Source: Cymbidium sinense | Taxonomy: Eukaryota; Streptophyta; Magnoliopsida; Asparagales; Orchidaceae | NCBI GenBank assembly: GCA_021442155.1 | Contig: CM038225.1 | Span: 84,518,925 to 84,582,924, forward strand | DNA: 64,000 nt | Reading direction: 5' to 3' | Part shown: positions 37,128 to 49,254 of the stretch, one piece after another | How the letters are laid out: the number at the start of each line of letters is the position of its first letter | Numbering within the stretch: the first letter of the stretch is position 1 | Notes under the pieces: generated by a model | What the model saw: the letters and a program-made list of their open reading frames with translations, nothing else | What the model was told of the DNA's origin: nothing | Database searches by the model: none | Made by a program: the position numbers and the translations under genes

Positions 37128-38321
37128 AAAAAAAACCCTAAACCCAAACCCTAACCCTAAACCTAAACCCTAACCCTAAACCCTAAACCCTAAAATCCTA
37201 AACCCTAAAACCTAAACCCTAAAAACCTAAAAACTTAAACCTAAACTAAATAAAACATAAAAATAAAATAAATAAAAAAACCTAAACCTAAATAAAATAA
37301 AATAATGATGATATCATAAACTAAAAACCTAAACCTATACTTAAAAATAAAATAAAATAAAATAAAAATTAACTAAAATAAATTAAATAAAAACCTAAAT
37401 TAAACTAAAAAAATAAAATAAACCTAAGAATAAAATACCTAAATTAAATAAATACTAAGCGTAAAATAAAAATAAAAAAATTTAAAATAAAATAAAAAAA
37501 CTAAATAAAAATCTAAACCTAAAAAATAAACCTAAGAATAAATAAAAGATAAAACCTAAACCCTAAACTAAAAAAAACCAAAACCTAAAATAAAAATAAA
37601 ATAAAGAAAATAAAATAAAGCTAAACCTAAACTAAAATAAATCAATAATCCTAAACCTAAACTAAATAAAGTAAAATACACTAAAAATAAACTTAAACCT
37701 AAATTAAAAAATGCAACCTAAAAATAAACCTAAAATAAAAAGCTAAAACCTAAACCTAAAAAAAAACCTAAACTTAGACCAAAAATAAAATAAATAAAAC
37801 CTAAAGCAAAAAAATAAAATAAAATAAAAACTCAACTAAAAAATAAACCTAAACCAAAAAAATAAACCTAAACCTAAAAATAAACTAAAATAAGAAACCT
37901 AAACTAAAATAAATAAACTAAACTAAATAAATATAAATTAAATAAACTTAAATAAAAAAGTATACTAAAATAAATAAGAAATAAACAGAATATGCTAAAG
38001 AAACCTAAACTACCGGTTTACTTAATTTTTTTATAAAAAACCTTAAACCCTAAATCCTAAACCCTAAACATTAAACCTAAACCCTAAACCCGTACGCTAC
38101 AACCCTAAACCCAAAACCCTAAACCCAAAACCCTAAAAGCATAAACCCTAAAACCATAAACTCTACACCCTAAACCCTAAACCCTAAAGCTTAAACCCTA
38201 ACCCTAAACCCCAAACCCTAAATCTTAAACTCTAAACCTAAACCTAAAGTAACCAAATAAATTAAATAATAAACCTAAATCCTAAAACCTAATAAACCTA
38301 AACCTAAACTTAAACCCTAAG

Positions 38322-38782
38322 AATGGGCAGAACCTTGACGACAGGAAGATTGTTATCAACTTGGCTCAATCTAGATCTGGTGGTGGTGGCAAAGCCGGAG
38401 GTAGTGGTTATCGCAGTGGTGGTGCGGGATCAGGAGGTGTTGGTGGATATGGAGGTGATGGTCGGAGTAGTGGTGGTCATGGAGGGAGGAGTGAGTTACA
38501 AGTGGTAAAGGCGGCGAGATCTTGGATATGATCTTTGGATTACGCTACTAGAGAGGCGGTGGTTCGATGGGAAATAGAGTGAAGAACTCAATCCGATTTC
38601 GCTTATGGAACTGTATTTATAGTAGTGACGATTCTAGTTATCTAGCATTTTTGATTTGCTCTATGTGTGATCATTTTTTATCTATGTCGTCGCTTGTATT
38701 TTAGAAATCTTAGTGTGTTACTTGGTCGATGAAATCAAAAACAAGAAATGTTGAATCTAAATTTGTTCTATGTTAAAAAAAA
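38322..38782 (+). pseudogene. GRP pseudogene copy E
   Basis: The frame reads NGQNLDDRKIVINLAQSRSG, GGGKAGGSGYRSGG, GSGGVGGYGGDGRSSGGHGG, then loses register in the tail. It has no stop across the RRM end and most of the glycine-rich tail, but the frame drops out before the GYDGGS segment. The word GATGGGAAATAGAGTGAAG corresponds to the GN(stop)RN(stop) end of copies F and G. The A-tail is at 38775-38782. The shared 5' flank AAAGTAACCAAATAAATTAA precedes it. Confidence 0.85.
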
Positions 38783-41339
38783 CCAAAAGCCCTAAACCCT
38801 AAACTAAAACATGAAACCTAAACCTACAACCCTAAAAACCTAAAAACATAAAAACCTAAACAAACCTAAACCTAAACCTAAAAATAAAATAAAATAAAAA
38901 TTAAAAACTAAATAAAAATAAAATAAATAAAAACCTAAGCTAAACTAAAAAATAAAATAAACCTAAAATAAATAAACCTAAATAAAATAAAACCTAAATG
39001 TAAAATAAAAGTAAAATAAAATAAAAACTAAATAAAAACCTAAACCTAAAATATAAACCTAAAAATAAAACATGAAAATAAATAAAATAAAACTTAAACC
39101 CTAAACTATAAAAAAAACCTAAACCTGAAATAAAAAATATTAAATAAAGCAAAATAAACCTAAATGTAAACTATAATAAATAAAACCAAATCCTAAACCT
39201 AAAATAAACTAAACATAAACCCTAAACTTAATAAAATAAAATAAACTAAAAATAAACCAAAACCAAAAAATAAAAAATAAAACCTAAAAATAAACCTAAA
39301 ATAAGAACCTAAAACCTAAACCTAAAAAATAAAATAAAAACATAAACCTAAACCTAAAAATAAAAAATAGAACTTAAACCTAAAAAATAAAATAAAAATA
39401 AAACTAAACTAAAAAATAAATATAAACCTAAAAAATAAACTAAAATAAAAAACCTAAAATAAAAGAAATAAACATAAATAAATAAACTAAACTAAATAAA
39501 AAAATAAACCTAAATAAAAAATAAATTAAATTAAATTAAACCTGTCAGTTTACTTAATTTTTTAAAAAAAACATTAAACCCTATACCCAATACCCTAAAC
39601 ACTAAATCCTAATCTGTAAACCGTAAACCACAAACTAACCAAACCCTAAAGCTTGCACCAACCCAAACCATAAAACCCTAAACTCTCACTCTAACCCTAA
39701 ACCCTAAACCTAAACGCTAAAACCAAACTTTTAATGACCCTAAACCCTGATTTAAACCCTAAACCCCAAACCCTAATCTGACTAAACCTAGCTAACCACT
39801 AATACCAAAACCACTACCACACTAAACACTAAACCCTAAACCCTACTAAACCCTAAACTTTCTACCTAAACCCAAACCCTAAACCCTAAACCCCTAAACC
39901 AAAAAACCCTAAACCACCTAAAACCCAAAACTTAAACTAAATAAGATAAATAAAACCATAAACCTAAATAACATAAAAATTAAAATAAAATAAAAACTTA
40001 AACTAAAACCTAAACTTAAACCTAAAAAAAAAATTAAAATAAAAAAAAAAAACTAAAATAAAATAAATAAAAGCATAAACTAAACTAAAAAAATAAAATA
40101 AAGCTACAAATTAAAAACGTAAATAGAATGAAAACTAAATGTAAAATAAAAATAAAATTAAATAAAAACTAAATAAAAATCTAAACCTAAAAAATAAACC
40201 TAAAAATAAAATCAAAAAATAAATTAAAAATAAAACCTAAACCCTAAACAAAACAACTTAACCCAAAATAAATATAATTTAAACAAAATAAATTAAAATC
40301 TAAACCTAAACTAAAATAAACTAAATTATAATAAATAAAACCTAAACCTAAAATAAATTAAATCTAAACCTAAACTTGAACTAAATAAAATAAAACCTAA
40401 AAATAAACCTAAAATAAAAACCTATAAAAATAAAATAAAAACCTAAACCTAAACCTAAAAATTAAAAATAAAACCTATACCAAAATAAAATATTAATAAA
40501 ACTCAACTAAAAAATAATCCTAAACCTAAACCTAAAAAATAAACTAAAATAAAAAACCAAAACTAAAATAATAAACTAAACTAAATAAAAAAAACAAAAT
40601 AAACCTAAATAAAAATAAAAAATTCTATTAAATTAAAATAAATAAAAAAACAAACTAAATATGCTAAATAGACTTAAACTAATCGTTTTAACTATTTAAA
40701 AAAACCTTTAACCCTAAATCCTAAACCCTAAACACTAAACTTTAAACCTACAACCCTAAACCAATAACCCTAAACCCTAAACCCTAAAAAACCCTAAACC
40801 CTAAACCCCAACCTTAAATCCTAAATCCAAAAAGCATAAACCCTAAATCCTAAGTTAACCCTAAGCGAATCCAAACCCTCTAAACCTAAACCCTAAAGTT
40901 TAAACACTAAATGCTAAACCCTAACCCTAAACCCCAAAACCTTAAACCTTAAACCATAAACCCTAAAAACCTAAAAACTTAATCCTAAACTTAATAAAAC
41001 CTAAAAAATATAAATCAAAAAACCTAATCTTAAATAAAATAAAAAATAAAATTAAATATAAACCTAAACTAAAACCTAAACCTAAACCTAAAAATAAAAT
41101 AATTAATAAAACCCTAAACTAAACTAAATAATAAAATAAACCTAAGAATAAAAAACCTAAATAAAATAAAAATAAAGTGAAAAATGAAAATAACATAAAC
41201 CTAAAATAAAATAAAATAAAAAGTAAATAAAAACCTAAACCTAAAAATAAACTAAAATAAAATAAATAAATAAAAACTAAATACAAATAAAAATAAACCT
41301 AAATAAAAATAAAATAAAATAAATAAACTTAGGCATGTT

Positions 41340-41620
41340 TTTTAATTTTAAAACATTAAACCACTACATGCCCTACACTAAATCCTGATCTCACCCTCCT
41401 TAAACCCTCTAACCTCCACAACTGCACCCTGACCCTACCATAAACCTCCCTAAACCTAAATCCTCCCTAAACCCTCTGCCCTAAACCTTAAACCTAAGCC
41501 TCCTAAAACCATGACACTGAACAACCCTGACCTTGATCCCACCACTAATCTGACAACCCTAAAACCTGACCCAACCCTATGATCTCTGACCTTGCGCCTA
41601 AAGCTCACTAAACCCTAAAC
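41340..41620 (+). repeat. C-rich diverged telomere-like block
   Basis: CCCTAAA islands are interrupted by CCCTGACC, CTGATCTC, CCTCC and TGACC words. Base composition is clearly different from the AAATAAA-type DNA on both sides. It resembles milder versions of the 55600-56110 block. Confidence 0.6.
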
Positions 41621-44600
41621 TCAAAACCCTAAACCCTAAACCTTAAAAACCAAAAAACATAAACCTAAACTTAATAAAACCTAAAAATAAAATAAATAAA
41701 AAAGCCTAAACATAAATAAAATAAATAATTAAATAAAATAAAAACTTAAAGTAAAACCTAAACTAAACCTAAAAAAATAGTAAATAAATAAAAAAACTAA
41801 AATAAAATATATAAAAACCTAAACTAAAATAAAAAAATATAAAGCTACAAATTAAAAACCTAAATAGAATAAAAACTAAATGTAAAATAAAAATAAAATA
41901 AACCTAAAATAAAATAAAATAAAAACTAAATAAAAACATAAACCTAAAAAATAAAATCTAAAAATAAATAAAAAATAAAACCTAAACCCTAAACTAAAAG
42001 AAATAACTAAACTCAAAATAAATATAATATAAATAAAGTAAAATAAACCTAAACCTAAATTAAAATAAACTAAACTATAATAAACAAAACCTAAACTTAA
42101 ACCTAAAATAAACTAAATCTAAACCTAAACCTGAAATAAATAAAATAAAACCTAAAAATAAACCTAAAACAAAAACTAAAAATAAAATAAAAACCTAAAC
42201 CTAAACCTAAAAATAAAAAAATAAAACCTATACCTAAAAAATAGAATCAGAATAAAACTCGACTAAAAATAAACCTAAAGCTAAAGTTAAACCTAAAAAA
42301 TAAACTAAAATAAAAAACCTAAACTAAAATAAAAAACCTAAAATAAATAAACTAAACTTAATAAAAATAAAAAATAAACCTAAATAAAAATAAAAAATCA
42401 ACTAAATTAAAATAAATAAAAAATAAACTAAATATACTAAATAGACCTAAACCAACCAGTTTACCTAATTAAAAAAAACCATTAAGCCTAAATCCTAAAA
42501 CCCAATCCCTAAACCTAAAATTACATCCCTATACCAACAACCCTAAATCCCAAACCCTAAAAAACCCTAAACCCTAAACCCTAAACATTAACCCTAAATC
42601 CTAAACCGTAAAGCATAAACCTAAAAGCATAAACCCAAAAAGAACAAATCTTAAACCCTAAATCCTAAGCTAACCCAAAACACTAATCCCTAAACCCTAA
42701 ACCTCAAACCCTAAACCCAAAAAACCCTTAACCCTAAAGTCTAAACATTAAACACTAAACCATAAGCCCTAACCCTAAACCCTAAAACCTACCAAACCAT
42801 AAAACCACTAAAAAAACCTAATCCTAAACTTAATAAAACCTAAAAAAATAAAATAAAACCTATAAAATAAAATATAAACCTAAACTAAAACCTAAACCTA
42901 AAAATAAAATGAAATAAAATAAATAAAACCTAAACTAAACAAAATAATAAAATAAACTTAAGAATAAAAAACCTAAATAAAATAAAAATTAAGCAAAAAA
43001 TGAAGATTCAATAAACCTAAAATAAAAAAAAGTAAATAAAAACCTAAACCTAAAAAATAATCCTTAATATAAATAAAAAAATAAAACCTAAACCCTAAAC
43101 TAAAAAAAAACCTAAACCAAAATAAAATAAAATAAGAAAAATAACATAAACCTAAACTTAAACTAAAATAAATTAAACCTAAGCCTAAACCTAAAATAAA
43201 CTATACCTAAACCTAAACCTAAACCTAAACTAAATAAAATAAAATAAACTAGTAATAAACCTAAACCAAAATTAAAAAATAAAACCTAAAAATAAACCTA
43301 AAAACTAAACCTAAAAAAATAAAATAAAAACCTAAACCTAAACCTAAAAATAAAAAATAAAACCTAAACCCAAAAAATAAAATGAAACTAAAACTCAACT
43401 AAAAAATAAACCTAAACCTAAAAAATAAATTAAAATAAAAACCCCCAAACTAAAAGAAATAAAAATTAAATAAATAAACTAAACTTAAATAAATAAAAAG
43501 TAAACCTAGATAAAAATAAAAAATAAGGTAAACTAAAAAAAACTAGATATACAAAATAAACATAAACTTTTCGATTTACTTAATTTAAAAAAATCTTAAA
43601 CCCTAAATCCTATAACCTAAACCCTAAATCCTAAACCCTAAACCCTAAACACCAAACCCTACAACCCCAAACCTACAACCCTAAATAAACCAGAAACCCT
43701 ACCTTACCAAACCCTAAACCATAAATGTTTAAACCCTGAAACCCTAAACCCTAAACCCTAAACTCTAAACCCTAATATAACTCCTAATCCTTAATTTAAC
43801 CCTAAACCCTAAGCTCACCCTAAACCATAAACACCAAACCTTAAACTCGAAACTCTAAAAACTCTAAACATGAGTATGGCTAAACACTAAAGCCTAAACA
43901 TTAAACCCTAAATGTTAACCATAAACCCTAAACACTAAAACCTTAAACCCTAAAACCCTAATTCATAAACCCTAAACCCTTAACCCTAAAATCCTAAAAA
44001 CCTAAAACTAAACTTAATAAAACCTAATAATTAATGTAAATAAAAAAACATAATTTTAAATAAAATAAAAAAAATAAAATAAACTAAATACCTAAACCTC
44101 AACTAAAAATAAAATAAATGAAATATAATAATATAAAATAAATTAAAAACAAAACTAAACTTAAAAATAAAATTAAACTAAGAATAAAAAAATTAAATAA
44201 AATAAAACTAAAGGTAAACTAAAAATAAAATAAAAAAAAAACTAAATAAAAACCTAAACCTAAAAAATAAAGTTAAAAATAAAACCTAAAAATAAAAAGA
44301 AAATAAAACCTAAACCATAAACTAAAAAAACCTAAACTTAAAATAAAAATAAAATAAACAAAAAAAATAAATCTAAACCTAAACTAAAATAAACTAAACT
44401 AAAGTAAATAAAACTTAAACCTAAACTAAACTAAATAAATTAAAATAAACTAAAAATAAACTTAAACCTAAACCTAAAAAAAAAAAAATAAAACCTAAAC
44501 CTAAAAAATAAAATAAAATAAAACTCAACTAAAAAATAAAACTAAACCTAAACCTAAACTTAAAAATAAACTAAAATAAAAAACCTAAACTAAAATAAAT

Positions 44601-45133
44601 AAACCTAAAATAAATAAACTAAACTAAATAAAAATATAAAATAAAGCTAATTAGAAATTTAAAAAAAGTAAACAAATAAATAATAAATAAAATAAAAATA
44701 CTAAATAAACCTAAACCTATCGATTTACTTAATTTTTAAAAAAAAGATCTTAAACCCTAAATCTTAAACCCTAAACCATAAACCTATAACTATAACCTAA
44801 ACCGTAAACCCTAAACCCTAAAAAAACCCTAAACCCTAAATCCTAAATCCTAAAGCCTAAATTCTAAATCATAAACCATAAACCTACTACCATAAACTAG
44901 CAACCCTAAACCTACAACCTTAAACCCTAAACCTTAAACCCTACACCCTAAAAAACCCTAAACCCTAGACCCAAACCCTAAACCCTAAATCTTAAAAGCA
45001 TAAACCCTAAAACCCTAAAATCTAAACCCTAAACCCTAAACCCCAAACCCTAAACCTAAACTTAAAGTAATTAAATAAATTAAAAAATAAAACTAAACCC
45101 TAAAACCTAATAAACCTAAACCTAAACCTTAAG

Positions 45134-45619
45134 AATGGGCAGAACCTTGATGGCAAGAACATCACCATCAAACAACCTCAGTCAAGATCTGGAGGTGGAG
45201 GTGAAGGTGGAGGTGGCAGTTATCATAGTGATGGTGGGGGATTTGAAGGTGTTGGTGGATATGGAGGTGGTTGTCAGTGTAGTGGTGGTTATGGAAGAGG
45301 GAGGAGACATGGAGGTTATAGCTGGGGTGGTGGGGGAGCGAGAGATTGAGGATTTGATGGTGGATAATGCTACTCAAGAGATTGGGGTGGTTCTGATGGG
45401 AACTAGAGAAACTGAAGAATGATCGATCTGATCTACTCTAATGGAACTATTACTCTATAATAATGATGATTCTAGTTATCTAGGGTTTTTTATTTGCTCT
45501 ATGCGTGCTCATTTTTAATCTATGTAATCACTTCTGTCTTAGAAAACTTAGTGTGTTACTTGGTTGATGAAATCAAAAATAAGAAATGTTGATTTTGAAT
45601 TTCTTCTCTATTAAAAAAA
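45134..45619 (+). pseudogene. GRP pseudogene copy F (best-preserved RRM end and tail)
   Basis: NGQNLDGKNITIKQPQSRSG, GGGEGGGGSYHSDGGGG, GVGGYGGG, CSGGYGRGRRHGGYSWGGGG, ARD then stop, GFDGG, stop, CYSRDWGGSDGN, TAG, RN, TGA. Ninety or so codons can be followed in one frame from the RRM end to the C-terminus, with two stops and a TAG where functional proteins have W in GNWRN. The 5' part of the RRM is missing. The 3' untranslated words and A-tail (45613-45619) match the other copies. A nuclear/cytoplasmic RNA-binding function belongs to the parent gene, not to this copy. Confidence 0.9.
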
Positions 45620-45670
45620 TAACTAAAATCTCAAAACCCTTAACTAAAACTTGAACCCTAAACCTAAAAT

Positions 45671-45724
45671 CTAAACCCTAAACCCTAAACCCTAAACCCT
45701 AAACCCTAAACCCTAAACCCTAAA
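45671..45724 (+). repeat. Longest perfect CCCTAAA run in the window
   Basis: About 54 bp, nearly eight perfect 7-mers, immediately after the shared leader that follows GRP copy F. The low divergence stands out among degenerate neighbours and may reflect recent slippage or telomerase addition. Confidence 0.9.
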
Positions 45725-46264
45725 ACCCTAAACCTTAAACCTTAAACCTTAAAACTTAAAACCTAAATCCCAAACCTTAAACTCTAAACCTAAATACTAA
45801 ACACTACACTAAATGTAAATGCTTAACCCTTAATCACCTAACCATAAGCCCCAACCCTCCAAACCCTAAAATGCTCCCTACTCACTCCCACAACCCTCCT
45901 AAAATCTAACCATAAAGGTTAACCTGAACTACTGACCATTAACCCACCACCCTAAACCCTAACTGTGCACTCCACTCCCTAAACTAAACCCTAAGGATAA
46001 ACCTAAACCCTAAACCTACCACAAACCTAAACACAAAACCTCATAAACCTAAACTTTGACCCTCCTAAACCTAAACTCTAACCACCTCCCTCCCCACACT
46101 AATTCACCCACCCTCTTCTAACTAAACCTAAACCCTAAATCTCTACTAAACCCTCTCTAAACTAACCTAAACTCAACCTAATGCCCACTCAACATAAACC
46201 CTAAACTAACCCTAAACCCTTAACCTAAACCTAAAATTGTAAACCCTCCAAACCTAAAACTCTA

Positions 46265-46495
46265 AACCTGATCATTAATCTTTAACTGGCTTGTTAATTA
46301 TGCGGATCCAACTTGTTGGTAATTCGTCGGATGTTGGTGATCTGGATTATTTCTCCTCATCGCTTCTAGGGTTTTGATTTGTTTTTAGTTGGTCTCTATT
46401 GAGGTTGTACACTGCAAGATGGCTTCTGTTTTTCTGCTTGACTATTTCTTATCTCTCATTTTTTTGAATGTTTGTGCTGTTAAAACCTGGGATGC
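46265..46495 (+). other. LINE-3 upstream leader, first copy
   Basis: Non-telomeric sequence with TGATCATTAATC, TTAATTATGCGGATCCAACTTG and TTGGTAATT that recurs in similar form at 46690-46767. It contains ATGGCTTCTGTTTTTCTGC but no long frame. It is separated from the second copy by 195 bp of telomere-like repeat. It may be a solo 5' end of another LINE or a duplicated LINE promoter. Confidence 0.55.
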
Positions 46496-46689
46496 CCTAA
46501 ACTATAAACCCTAAATCCTAAATCCTAAAGCCCTAAAGCCTAAACTCTGAACTAACCCTAAACTCAAAAGCCTAATGCTTAAACTCTAAAACATAAACCC
46601 TAAACTAACCCTAAACCCTAATCTAATCCTAAACCCTAAAAATTGTAAACCCTAAACCCTAACCCTAAACCCTAAAACTCTAAACCCTA

Positions 46690-46922
46690 CTGATCAATTA
46701 ATCTATTGTTTTTTACCTTTTGGCTCTGTTAAAATTATGCAGATCCAGCTTGTTGGTAATTACTATCCTGGACTCCCTTGCTCTCGGCCACGGCACTCTC
46801 TGGTGATTTTCTGTTCCCTTTCCTTTTCTTTGCGGCTTGACCGTGTTTTGATCATTCCCGATCATTCCTTCTGAATTTTTGCTCTCGATTGGCCGCTTAT
46901 GTGAGTTTCTCTTGATCTTACA
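46690..46922 (+). other. LINE-3 5' untranslated leader, second copy (adjacent to ORF1)
   Basis: TGATCAATTAATC, AAAATTATGCAGATCCAGCTTG and TTGGTAATT correspond to the first copy at 46265-46330. It leads into the ORF1 start at 46923 (ATGGCGAAAG) and is likely the internal promoter and leader of the LINE. The region is not telomere-like, in contrast to 46496-46689. Confidence 0.6.
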
Positions 46923-47735
46923 ATGGCGAAAGCGCCACCTCCCGCGCAGCTGAGCCCTTCAAACTTAGAGGCATCAGCTAAGGCTTCTAATTTTCAAGGT
47001 AATATTGATCCGACTCCAGCCGTTACTACACCTACTATTAAGTCCTTCAAGGATGCTTTATCTGGTAAGAACACTTGCTCTAATGCTTCGGTCAATTTAA
47101 TCTCAACTTCTTTCCGTGGAATGCGGCCTGTAATGTGCTCGGATCTTGATGTGGAAAAAGAAGCCCTTTGAATTTTCATTAGTTGGTAAATTTTCATTTG
47201 CATCACATGACTCTTGAAAGCATCGATCCTTCTTTCATAGCCTAAAGCTCTGGTGTATTTACTATTGATTGATCCTAGACATATTCTTATTCAGCTATCT
47301 AATGATTTAGACTACTCAAGAGTCTTTGCTTCGCTCTTTCTTTGTACAATTGTCAAATGAGGCTTTTGAAATGGTCTCCTCTATTTGATGTCAAAGAGGA
47401 ATCCCCATTGTTCCTTTATGGCTAGCTTTTTCCGAGGATACATTACGTTACCCATCAAGTCTTATTTGGGTTGGGGCTCTCTTTGGTCTTCAAATAGATC
47501 AAGCCACTACCGCGAGATCTAACCATTTGTTGCTCATATTTTGGTTGAGATCTATATTACCAAAAAGTACCCTAAAGAAGTTTGAATCGGTTTAGAAAAA
47601 TTTGGGTATAATCAAAAAGTGGAATTTAAAAATTTCCCTATTTTTTGCACACATTGTAAGATCCATGGTCATGATCACTCTGAATGCTTTGTGTTACACC
47701 CTAATCTTAAAAGGAAAAAATTATCGGATCTAATC
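46923..47735 (+). pseudogene. LINE-3 ORF1 (gag-like, DUF4283/zinc-knuckle) remnant
   Basis: It starts MAKAPPPAQLSPS, with IKSFKDALSGKN and SFRGMRPVMCSDLDVEK, which fit the N-terminus of plant LINE ORF1 proteins (SFKDALxG, then FRGxPxxxFSxxDVE). After a stop, shifted frames continue through HILIQLSNDLDYSRVF to PKEV, IGLEKFGYNQKVEFKNFPIF and the zinc knuckle CTHCKIHGHDHSECF (about 47650-47692). The 82-codon frame at 46923-47171 is only the N-terminal piece. ORF1 binds element RNA in the family; this copy is broken by several stops. Confidence 0.8.
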
Positions 47736-48471
47736 CCTCTCTAACAAATGGAAAAAATAATAAGTTCGCTTATGTGCCTAAAGTTACTCAAAATGGAAAT
47801 CACCCTCCTACCACCTCTCCTTTATTACCTACAGATTTGCCTATTGGAGAACAATCTAAGCTTGATAAAAATAATGATATTGAGGTTTGTGAGGAAACAA
47901 ATGATAACTTACCTAACATTGCTTCTACTTGTAATAACTTGGCATCTCAAGTCAATCCCTTGACTCATATGAATCATAATGATGATTTGAATGGGAACCT
48001 CAAGTTGGATCAAAATCTCAAAACTAATTCATTGTTAAAATTTTGATAATTTGGTGACATCAAAATGAATAGTACTCATGGAAATGAAAATGAATTTTGT
48101 GCTATTAATGGTGCCACAACCTCTCCTTCTATTACCCTACAGAGTGATACACATGCTAACCTATTTCCCTAACTCGATCAAGAAGGAAATCACCATTAGG
48201 AATGCTTTGGCGAGATATTGGACCTATTACGAATATCACAAATCACTCTCTTTCAGATGGAGATACTTTGGACATAGATAGGCATTTTCAAACTATCATT
48301 AAAAAAAATCGCTTAAAGCTAGAATGTTCACTAATAGCTCCACTAGAACAACTCGATCTTCTTTAACTTCCCTTAAATAAATGTTTCATGTTTCTCTTCT
48401 TCTTGTTTTTCATTTTTTCAGTTATCTCTTCTCTTTTCTTCTAACTTATTATGAATAATTTTCTTATTTGA
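47736..48471 (+). other. LINE-3 ORF1 C-terminal tail and inter-ORF spacer
   Basis: An open frame of 90 codons (47774-48046) is rich in Asn, Asp and Pro and continues after the knuckle, like the low-complexity C-terminal tail of LINE ORF1 proteins. Beyond 48046 only broken frames remain until the endonuclease begins near 48472. Confidence 0.55.
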
Positions 48472-49254
48472 AATGTTCAAGGTATTGAGACTCTCACTGT
48501 CCGTAATCGTATTAGAAGCCTTTGTCGTACTCATAACATAGCCTTACTTGTTGTTATTGAGCCATTCATTCACTCTTCTAAGATTACCCATGTTGCTAGA
48601 ATACTAGGCTTTCAAAATTTATTTTATAATATTAGTAATAAAATTTGGTGTTTTTGGAATAATTTAATCAACATTTCTATCCTTGATGATCTCCAACAGT
48701 TGGTTAATGTTCAAATCTCATTGGGTGAATTTTCTGCTCTTGGTTCCTTTATCTATGCATCTTGTAATAGAGCTAGTAGGAACATCCTTTGGGATCAATT
48801 AAGAACTTTTGCCCCCTCGATCAATAAACCCTGGTTGGTTGGGGGTGATTTCAACACTATTATTGCTTCCTTGGAAAGAAGGAGAGGTTGCTCTCCTAAC
48901 ATCCACTCCATGGAAGATTTTTTTAATATGATTCTCGATTGCAATCTGATTGATATTGGTTTTTCTAGCTCTGACTATACATGGCATAACTCTAGACTCT
49001 GGCAGTGGCTTGATAGGACCCTCTTTAATTCCCTTTGGATCAATCAATGGCCCCTCACTTCTATTGAGCATTTGAGCAGAACTTTGTCTGACCATGCTCT
49101 GCTATTGATCTCCATCAAAACTCCTTCCAATACTATATCCTCCCCACTCCTTTTAGATTCCAAAATATGTGGACCCAACATAATGATTTCTTTAATATTG
49201 TTTCCACTAATTGGATGGCCCCTATTCACTCAGACAATTCCATTAAAGGCATGA
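48472..49254 (+). pseudogene. LINE-3 APE-type endonuclease domain, frame open throughout
   Basis: NVQGIETLTVRNRIRSLC opens the domain just after TGA that replaces the usual TGG (W of WNVRG). VVIEPFIHSSKI carries the catalytic-type glutamate; PWLVGGDFNTI at about 48829-48861 and SDYTWHNSR carry further L1-EN motifs; LSDHALLLI holds the SDH motif. About 260 codons are uninterrupted, longer than the 184-codon ATG frame inside it. This suggests recent activity of the parent family. The frame shifts near 49160, before RT. If the domain prefers TTT/AGGG-type sites it could explain insertion in telomere-like DNA; that is inference. Confidence 0.87.

Larger units (their letters stand above)
33629..37135 (+). 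mobile_element. LINE-2: 5'-lacking member of the same LINE family
   Basis: It starts within RT just before the catalytic motif (ISHLNFADDFIIFY) and continues through the RT C-terminus, zf-RVT, RNase H, a 1.5 kb 3' untranslated region with AATAAAATTCCCCT, and an A-tail (37128-37135) that runs directly into CCCTAAACCC. The 5' half is absent and replaced by the LTR block. Either the LTR element inserted and one side was later lost, or a 5'-truncated LINE landed next to LTR sequence. Confidence 0.9.
37136..46264 (+). repeat. Telomere-like satellite block 3 with ~1.1 kb periodicity
   Basis: The clearest periodic part of the array. The landmark GGTTTACTTAATTTTT (or close variants) before an A-run and a CCCTAAA island occurs near 38012, 39545, 40682, 42457, 43572 and 44717, mostly 1.1-1.2 kb apart; a weaker form is near 41332. 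The phrase AAACCCTAAACTAAAA(A) followed by ACCTAAACC lies near 37558, 39096, 40231, 41982, 43090 and 44309. GRP copies E and F are embedded. A variable C-rich, diverged area at 45780-46264 leads into LINE-3. No genes are seen. Confidence 0.9.

Noticed and set aside
45671..45724. A true chromosome end at the perfect CCCTAAA run
   Set aside because: Unique and retroelement sequence continues on both sides for many kb, so it is interstitial.
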